Shown here: one piece after another, positions 52,814 through 64,000 of the stretch | Position numbering within the stretch: position 1 is the first letter of the stretch | Layout: the number at the start of each line of letters is the position of its first letter | Source: Heterobasidion occidentale | Lineage: Eukaryota; Basidiomycota; Agaricomycetes; Russulales; Bondarzewiaceae | Assembly: GCA_039111635.1 (NCBI GenBank) | Contig: JBCAQO010000010.1 | Span: 806,001-870,000, forward strand | Reading direction: 5' to 3' | DNA: 64,000 nucleotides | Program-made: the position numbers and the translations under genes | The notes under the pieces: model-generated | The model's database searches: none | Told to the model about the DNA's origin: nothing | What the model saw: only the letters and a program-made list of their open reading frames with translations

Positions 52814-53130
52814 CTTGGCGTTACCGGGCGACTGCACCATGAGACATTTACCTTCTGCTCACGCCTTGTTCCCGACTGTTTCCTTTATATAGTACTAGGA
52901 CTCGGTTTTCTGGTTTCCTTTGCTCTGAAGATCTGCGCATGGTGAATGACGTGTACTTAACCTTCCCTAACATCAGTAATGGCTCCAGGATCGATATCCT
53001 CATTTTCGAATCTTTGGCAGATTGTGGGCTAATTCATCCTCCTCCACCTCGTACTATTCTTCAATTCCTCTGTAGGTTCTGCTTGGTTATGATCGTCGAA
53101 CAACGATATTCATAGGCGTGCACGAAGGAC

Positions 53131-53312
53131 GATGATCGTACCCTGGTATTTCGAGAACTTGGGTGCGCGCAGCTGCCTGCTCATGTACCCAAGCATCCAG
53201 GGCCTCCGTCCTTCGCCCCAGACGATAATTTTCTGCGAGAACACTTCCGCTGGTGTGTTCTTGTGAACCTGTTCGGTGGAGACATATTCAAAGATCACAA
53301 CAATTTGACCTA
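53131..53312 (+). pseudogene. HNH-like family last exon, copy D (fragment)
   Basis: DDDRTLVFRELGCAQLPAHV, FAPDDNFLREHFRWCVLVNL and FGGDIFKDHN match the last exon of copies A and B, ending at TAG about 53,312. The upstream parts of the gene are not visible apart from a few words at 52,980-53,100. It lies about 360 bases before the PEX1 start. Confidence 0.7.
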
Positions 53313-53668
53313 GCCATGGAAGATCGTGTTTAAGGGGAAATGCTCAGGTGGATTTCGATATATATGGAGGTCACCCTTGGCAAACAGAGCCTTGAGATGT
53401 ACATATAACAAGGATGAGAACTTGGAAAAGAGCTTACTTACCAGGCGACTCGGATATATCTCGATTTCGAAAACTTTGGAGAAGAGGCCCACTGGAAGTA
53501 TTACCGCGAGTAGGTAGCATGTCGTTGAGATCTTTCGGGGTTGAATACTGGTTGAATTCAAAGGATAGAGAACCTGCTCGAGTGTGAAGGCCCCGGACAA
53601 GCATGTGATATGTGGACGCGCTCGACGCCGACGAGCCCGCACGGGACACTCTCTGCCTTCATTGTCGA

Positions 53669-57893
<4,225 letters not shown>

Positions 57894-57991
57894 ACGAATA
57901 CATATCGAACAAGCAGCAGTAGCATGCACGCATGCGTGTGGCAAACGAGAAAAAGACCCGGCCCCTCAAGTCGAAGCGATGGGTCGGGGGA

Positions 57992-60900
57992 CTACAACTT
58001 CATCAGGCCCTTCATCGCGTTGGCGATGGCGAAGCTCGACTTGGCCATGATCTGCCGCGACTCCTTGGTCACCTCGGGCATGGCTTGGACCTCGCTGAGC
58101 TTGTTCGCGTGATCGCTGAGCTCGCGCAAGATGTCGTTCCCCTGCTGCGCCGACGCGGGCGGGAGGTTGTCGTGGCAGACGGCAACGATGCTGGACACGA
58201 TCGTAATGATCTGCGTGAGGTTCTCGTTGAGCGTCGGCGAGGGCGTCGGGGAGCGGACGCCGGACAGCACGCTCTGGATGGCGTAGACGATCGACTCGGT
58301 CTGCGCCTCGAGATACGGCTGCAAAAAAGCATGAGCGCGGGGTGAACGAACCGCAGCATGAACGTACCTTGAGCTCCGTCCAGGCGTCTTCGGAGCCCTC
58401 CGCGACCGCCGAGTCGTCGCTGAGCACGCCCGTCGTGCTCCCAGTCGGCACCTGGTCAAAGATCGGCGGCGGCGAGCTGCCCGCGGAGCTCGAGCGCTCC
58501 GACGATGCCTTGCGGAAGCGGTCGTCGCCCGACGAGCGCCCCGAGAACGGCGTGCGCCCCGACGGCGACCCGGCCGAGTCGGGCGGCTGCTGGCGGAGCA
58601 GGTTGAGCTGCAGCGGGTAGTACTCCTCCTCGGAGCGGTCCACGCGCCTATTCGAGGCCGACGACGAGCTCGCGCGCTGCGCGGGCGCCGCCGGCTTGGC
58701 CTCCTCGACCGAGCGCAGCGTGGGCGAGAACCCGTTCGACGCCGACGCCGGGGCGGGCGCGTACTGCTCCTGCTCCTGCTTGGTCGCCCTGCGGATGAAC
58801 ACCGCGCGGCCGATCTCGGTGACCGCGGCCGAGACGTGACTCGCGGCGGCATCGAGGAGGCTGACGGGCGACAGGCCGGAGCTGGTCGCGTGCGTCTTGG
58901 AGGCTGCGACGAGGTTGCCGAGGGTCGCCTCGGCGCGCTCGCGCAGCGCGTGGAGCAGGTCGAGGTCGGCCTCGGGGGCGCGGTCCCGCCGCGGGCGGCG
59001 CTCGTACGCGCGCACGTCGTCGACGATGGCGGAGACCGCGTTCACGACGGCCTTCATGGGCGTGAGGACGCGCGTCGGGGCGTTGGACCGCCCGGCGGAG
59101 AGGAGGTTGTCGATCGCGGTCAAAAAGGCGGTGACGTGGATGTCGGGGATGCCGCCGTCCTGCGACATGGGCAGCTGCTCGTCGAACTTGGGCGTCTGCA
59201 GGAATATCTGCGAGGTGGCTGTGTGGAACGCGGTCAGCCCGACGCTCGTGCACGAGGACGAGAGACAAGAGCGTACCTTTGAGGCTCCGGAGCTCGGTCT
59301 TGGCCTGCTCGTATTTGCGCTTGTAGTCCTTGAGCTGGATGTCCATGTCGCGGATGACGACGAGGTCCGAGTCTTTCGAGGTCATCAGCTCGTCGTTGCG
59401 CCGCGAGAGGTCGGAGACCTCCGCGAGGAGGCCCTCCATATCGGAGCGCAGCTGGTCCATGATCTCGGGGTTGGCGCCGCCGAGGCCGCCCGCGCGCTCG
59501 TCCTCGAGCCGCTCGCAGCGCTCGCGCAGAATCTGCAGCTCGTCCTCGTCCTCGCGCGCGCGGCGCGCCTCGCGCTCCCGCGTGCGCTCGTGGTCCTCCC
59601 GCGCGTCGGCGAGCTCCTTTTGCATCGCGAGCATCGCGGCGCTCTGCTCCTCTGCGCGCTGCGCGAAGGGGGGGGTGAGCACGCGACAACGGCAGGACAC
59701 GCACGACGGACGACTCACCCGCCTGAGCTCGCCGAGCTCGGCCTCGAGCTGCTGGACGCGCTCGTCGCTCTCCGTCCTGCGGCGCTCCCTCTCGCCCGCG
59801 CCCTCGACCTCGCGCTCGAGGCCGGCGATGCGGCTCTGCATCGTCGCGATCTTGAACTCGTAGTCGCGGCGGATCTTCTCGTGCTCCTCGCCCGCGCCGA
59901 CGCTCGCGCGGCCGTTCTTGAGCGAGCGGTCGGACGCGACCGACGCGCGCCCGAACGACATCTTGTCGTAGTAGTCGTCGCCGCCGCTGCGCCCGCCCGC
60001 GTCCTCGTCGACACTGCCGAGGCGGCGGGTGAGCGCGCTGAGGCCGCCCTCCATCTCGTCCGGGTCGGGCTCCTCGCCGGCGGTGCTGCCGCTCTCGCGC
60101 GCGTCGCGGCCGTAGGGGACCTCGATGTCCTCCTCGGCGATGGTGCTCTTGTTGGGGATGATCATCTGGCTCTTGGCGGTCGCGCTCTGGGCGTTGGTGG
60201 TGCTGGTCGAGTCGCTCGCGCTGGCTGCGCTCGGGCGGCGGCCGGCGGGGTCCTGGCGCAGGTCTTCAGAGGGCCGTCGGCGCGAGGACAGGGGGAAGGG
60301 CGCGTCGTCGCCTACGCCGCCGTAGGGATCTTCGCTGCGGCGGTTAGAGGAGCCAAAATCGTCTTCGCTGGGACGGCGGCGTGTGCCAGTGCTGCCGGGG
60401 CGATCGCGGTCGTCGGAAGTGCGGGTGAGGCGGGGGTTGGGGGGCGGGGTGGGGCCCTTTGAGCGGGGGGACGTGGGGAAGTCGGGATGGGTAGTCGTCG
60501 TAGGTGGAGCCGGGGGAGTAGTTGGGTGGATTCTCTGCCTGACGTGGAGTGAGCGCGGGAAGCAGGAGTGGGAAGCGGACGGAGGCGGAACAGACCTCTT
60601 CCTTGAACTCTGGGTATCGCCGCGCGAGCTCGTAGTAGACATCGCTGGAGAGATCCTTGAAGCGAGAGGTGGGTAAGGTGGCGAGCTTTTGGCGGGCTTG
60701 GTTGCGCTTCGGGTGAAAGTCGTCGCGGACGGGGAGAAAGGGAACTGCGAGAGGGCGTGAGAGGGAGGGTGAGAGGGTGAAAAGAGATAAGATTACTGTC
60801 GTTGGTGTCCGCGTTGTTCTTGCGGCGGACGAGCTCGTCATATACGTCGGTGAGAGCTCCTGGAACTGCTGGCGGGTGAGGCGGGTGAGCTTCTGACGGG

Positions 60901-61167
60901 CGGTCGAGCGGGAGTTTGCGGGCTCTGCGAGAAGAGTCTAGCGCGGACGTCGAGTGCGATGAAGAGAAGAGAGAGTGTGATACCTTTGGCGAGGTAGGAG
61001 GCGAGGTAGCGGTTCAGCTCCTCGAAGTGGGTGCGTGCGATGAGGCGGGGGTCGAGCGGCGCAGCGTCCTTGATGGGCCGGTACGACTCTGTGCGGTAGT
61101 TGGAGATGCCCGAGTAGGTGGTGTTGGTGGGGGACGCTGATCTTCCCGACGTGAGAGAACGCTTCAT
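57992..61167 (-). CDS. SPA2: Spa2-type polarity protein (GIT/SHD family), with an apparent 1-base gap
   Basis: Seven exons: 60984-61167, 60797-60924, 60596-60744, 59719-60534, 59277-59658, 58368-59218, 57992-58318; about 945 residues. N terminus DPRLIARTHFEELNRYLASY leads to two Spa2-homology repeats: ARQKLTRLTRQQFQEL...VYDELVRR and ARQKLATLPTSRFKDLSSDV then YYELARRYPEF. A disordered Ser/Arg/Pro stretch, a long coiled coil (about 59,300-59,880) and a helical C-terminal domain ending IANAMKGLMKL follow. In yeast Spa2 is the polarisome scaffold at growth sites. Within repeat 1, near 60,847, one base is missing (CTCTCACCGAC where CTC-TCN-ACC-GAC is expected). Intron 3 has tandem acceptors (60,539 and 60,535). 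The gene converges on PEX1 with 98 bases between stops. Confidence 0.85.
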
Positions 61168-62308
61168 GGCTGGAGGGGATGTGGGAGAGGTGCGGAGGAG
61201 AGGAGGAAGGGTTGTTCGTCGTCGCGGGCGTCGTCGAGCGCGCCGCATGCGCATTGCAATCTTCCCACGCCCTCGGCATTTGCCGTCCCAGGCCCCGATT
61301 TCATTCATTCATTCATTCACGCCGACCGATTGGTCTGTCCTCACCGGCCTCGCCACCGACCTCGTCACTGCCGTGAAATTTCCCAGAGCATCTTTTATCG
61401 CAAGCAATTGTTGCTCATCTGTTGATGGGATATACATGCATACTGCGGGCCTCCTCCGATAGGCAGGCCACAACTCGCCGTTGACGTTCGCGCAGTCGAT
61501 GAGTCTGAAAGTATGGAGGCGGGGATCTCCTCAACATGTCTCCTTTGAACACTCGTACTGCGGTCCTCGAAGAGCAAACAATATTTGCTGACCTAACCTA
61601 CAGAAATGACTTGATTCAAGAGCTGGTGCTTTGAATTGGATATCATTTTGTGCGTAGCCTCATTCCAAAAGTAGCAAATTCGAATGATAATATGTTGAAT
61701 TCGATGCAATTTGGAATAAGCAGACAACAACAATGAGAACCAGACGAACAGTAAGGAACATAAGCACGACAGCGTCAGAGTAGAGTCCCCTTCCCCAGAA
61801 ACCCAAATGCCACAAGAAACGGCGGGATAAAAATAAAAGATAAGATAAACATGCGGTCACATCCATCGTCTTCGAATTTGCATGACTGCGTCGATAACTC
61901 TTCCCGGTTTGCGGTCCATCCACGTGGTGCGGCCGACAAACCAACAGACAAGCTCCACGGCGCGACTATTGAGGAGGCTCGGAAGTAGTTAGAGCGGGTG
62001 GAATGCACTACTCCTGGCCCACGAAGCGCGTGAGCGCCATGGCGCGCGCCGCATGCGCTTCCCACGACAGAAGCTCGTTCAAGGTGCAGGCTTTGAGTGG
62101 CATCGGTGCCCGATGCTCGCCAGCGGTCCTGTCGCGAGGCAGACTCGTACAAAGACTCTGTGGGTCAAAAGGCGCGCCGGCGCAGACGCGTGTCGAGAGG
62201 CTCCTGTGGGCTCCCCGATTAGCTTCCCCCGCGCCGGGAACGCGCCGCCGGCGCGGGCGGATCCGTAGGGTAAGATATGGCCGGGATGCGTCGTGCCCAT
62301 GGGCGGCA
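61168..62308. other. SPA2 promoter region and unassigned DNA
   Basis: CT/GT-rich SPA2 upstream sequence with an (ATTC)n run at about 61,299-61,318. Several short frames follow, none supported. Confidence 0.45.
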
Positions 62309-62929
62309 TCATATCGTGCTGTTGGCCAGCTGCAGGCACATGAACGCGAGGGATCTGCCGCCGGCGATGCGGAGCTTGGGGAGACGCGGAGGGGGGGAGG
62401 ACTCCGAGTCGGAGGAGGGCGCAGAGTCGGGGGCGCCGAGGTCGGACGCGGGGGAGGGGGGCGACACCTTGCAGAGCGTCGGCAGAGGGGTGGACGGGCG
62501 CTTCTTGAGCGCGCGGCGCTCTTCTGCGTCTGTCGCGTCGTCGTGCGGTGTACGTACGCGAAGCGTACGCTACGCTTGTGAGCCTTGGGTCGACGTTGAG
62601 GGCCGGCGGCGGCGCGGGGGGGAGCTGGGGGAAGGGCTGGTCGATGAGCGGGGCGTGCTGAAGGCCGCGGTCAGGCCGTGCTCGCCGCTCCATCGCGAGG
62701 GGTGTAGCATGGGCGGCGGGGAGGATGGCACGAACGTGGGGACTACGTCGGTGCACGAGCCCCACGGCGCGTCGTTGAACGCGGCGGACGAGTACTCGTA
62801 GTTTGCGTACGAGTGCTGCTCCTGCCACAAGGTGTTAGCGACGGAACGCACGGCGAAGGAGACAGACGGCGGTGGGCGCACCTGGCATGCATAGTGTGCA
62901 GCGTCGAGAAGAGCTTGGAATCCGGACAT
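62309..62929 (-). CDS. Small Ser/Pro-rich protein with an in-frame TAG
   Basis: From ATG 62,929 (MSGFQALLDAAHYACQ) a 60-base GT-AG intron (GTGCGC...TGGCAG, about 62,822-62,881, in frame) precedes EQHSYANYEYSSAAFNDAPW and a Ser/Pro/Arg-rich stretch. TAG at 62,570-62,572 stops the frame, but the same frame then continues with ALKKRPSTPLPTLCKVSPPS, DSESSPPPSPRLPKLR and SLAFMCLQLANSTI to TGA at 62,309-62,311, clearly coding in style. No splice pair I tried removes the TAG while keeping phase. Options: stop readthrough, an unseen intron, a sequence error, or a recent nonsense mutation. No family recognised; fungal regulatory proteins often look like this. Confidence 0.5.
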
Positions 62930-63611
62930 TGTGATGAGTATATGGAGAAGTGGGAGACGTTGGGCGGTGGTCGGTGTTGCAAAGATGGGTATACTGGGAG
63001 AAGAGAGCCCTGGGTTGAGGCAGGGTATTTATGGGCTTTGGAGGAGGTCAAAGCTCGCGGCCGTGACGTAAGAGCCACGGGTGGCTCGTTTGGTGCTTGG
63101 ACAAGAAGCCCCCCCGGGTGGTGCTGTGGACAAAGGCGGACCCTGAATTGGCGTTGTGCAGGTGGCCCACGGCGGCTGTGACATGGCAATCGGTCTGACG
63201 GGGCCAGAACCAGGAAGTTGAAAATTACACCAGATCATGAAGAAAACAAGGGGATGGAAGGTCGAGCTGGACGATCTGTTACGGACGTCGCCTGCTGAGG
63301 AGGCCTGCCGCCAAAACGAACGACTCCGGCAAACGCCGAGCTCAACTTGAAGCGGCGCGTCTCGTGATTGCGCGTGTTGCAACTAAAGCAGCCTTGGGAC
63401 AGCTCCTCAGACAAGTCGTAGGCTATATTCTGAAAGTTGGTATGTCGTAGATCTGTGCGCATCTTGGGATATATCCCCGCTAACCCTTCAATCGCAATTC
63501 TTCAACACATGAAATAAATCTCTCAGAATAATATATATGCCACTGATATTCCACCAAAATGAATCGTTAGCACCATGGTCCGTTATGCGCGTCTTCGATA
63601 CCACCACGCTA
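62930..63611. other. Intergenic
   Basis: Upstream region of the small Ser/Pro-rich gene and 3' flank of the last gene. No supported frame. Confidence 0.45.
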
Positions 63612-64000
63612 TCATTCCTCCATCTCCTCTCCATCACTCATATACTCGTCGAAATTCTCGTCTTTGTCTTCGTCTTCGTCCCCCTGTCCCTCTCCGTTCT
63701 CTCCTGCCCGAGTCACAGCCGACCCACCATCAGTATTTCGCAGCGCAGCCATTTCGTACGCTTCCTTGGGGAGCTCAGCGCCTGCGGGTATGGTTAGGAT
63801 CCCAAATTCGAGAGTAGGACAATATCCGTTATCGTGCTACAGACTAGATGAGCGACCAAGCAAACAAAATGCAGTCAAGAGCGTACCTGATGTTTTCCTA
63901 TATGCGACGAAGCGGGAAAAAATAGGTCAGTCTCATCGTCTGGCTACCTTGACTTCGCACCAGTTCTTACCATAAAATCCAACTGCAAAGACAAATCAGT
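63612..64000 (-). CDS. C-terminal part of an acidic-tailed protein (continues past window)
   Basis: The last exon 63,612-63,781 (phase +1) reads AELPKEAYEMAALRNTDGGS and ends with a highly acidic tail (GDEDEDKDENFDEYMSDGEE). Upstream on the minus strand two very short exons are bounded by good splice sites: 63,887-63,897 (11 bases, after CGCATATAG, before GTACGC) and 63,971-63,982 (12 bases, after TTTGCAG, before GTAAGA). Together they give WILWKTSG before the last exon. The rest lies beyond 64,000. No family recognised; the acidic end suggests a nuclear or chaperone-type protein. Confidence 0.55.

Noticed and set aside
58897..60462. 521-codon plus-strand frame opposite SPA2
   Set aside because: Composition is that of a reverse-read Ser/Arg/Glu-rich gene; the minus strand has spliced, motif-bearing exons.
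60440..60540. Second frameshift in SPA2
   Set aside because: Using the downstream acceptor of intron 3 (60,535) restores the frame, so no second lesion is needed.

Overview
This window looks like a basidiomycete (Agaricomycete-type) nuclear genome fragment. Genes are cut by many short GT-AG introns (mostly 41-98 bases) and encode fungal core proteins: a trifunctional tryptophan enzyme, a PINX1-type G-patch protein, a GT61 glycosyltransferase, a nitrilase, PEX1 and a Spa2-type polarity protein. The rest is dense with basidiomycete mobile elements. I saw no rRNA gene, complete tRNA gene or CRISPR array.

Layout. 1-13.5 kb is a gene block: the tail of an acidic protein, TRP1, PXR1, a GT61 enzyme, a 5'-truncated MFS transporter pseudogene, a 404-base stray piece of PEX1, a nine-exon nitrilase, and a five-exon 519-residue protein of unknown function. 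13.5-53.5 kb is an accessory region. It holds a decayed zinc-cluster factor, a complete Ty3/gypsy chromovirus (16,619-27,478, LTRs about 99% identical, target duplication GGAAG) sitting inside an older Plavaka-like transposon copy, a degenerate HNH-type gene, a casein-kinase-1 pseudogene broken up by a reversed deoxyhypusine-synthase fragment, a nearly complete Plavaka-like transposase, a polar minisatellite, two small TIR elements, and repeated copies of an HNH-like family with an associated 302-residue ORF. 53.6-64 kb is again a gene block: PEX1 (20 exons) converging on SPA2 (7 exons), a small proline/serine-rich gene with an in-frame TAG, and the end of another gene leaving the window.

Three observations stand out. 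First, the 2.5 kb between the last ORF and the 3' LTR of the chromovirus carries about 17 copies of a 20-base motif, several followed by two hairpins whose stems differ in sequence but keep their pairing; I know of no described equivalent. Second, duplicated DNA here diverges almost only by transitions at CpG: 9 of 10 substitutions in the stray PEX1 copy and 4 of 4 between the LTRs, and premature stops read as CGA to TGA. That is the mark of cytosine methylation of repeats. Third, the 5' end of PEX1 appears to have been carried along in a tandem segmental duplication (about 47.1-50.55 kb against 50.6-53.9 kb).

Exon coordinates for TRP1, PXR1, GT61, nitrilase, the 519-residue gene, PEX1 and SPA2 were worked out by hand from splice sites and reading phase. 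All close in frame except SPA2, which needs one extra base. Assignments rest on protein motifs recognised by eye; no database search was run.
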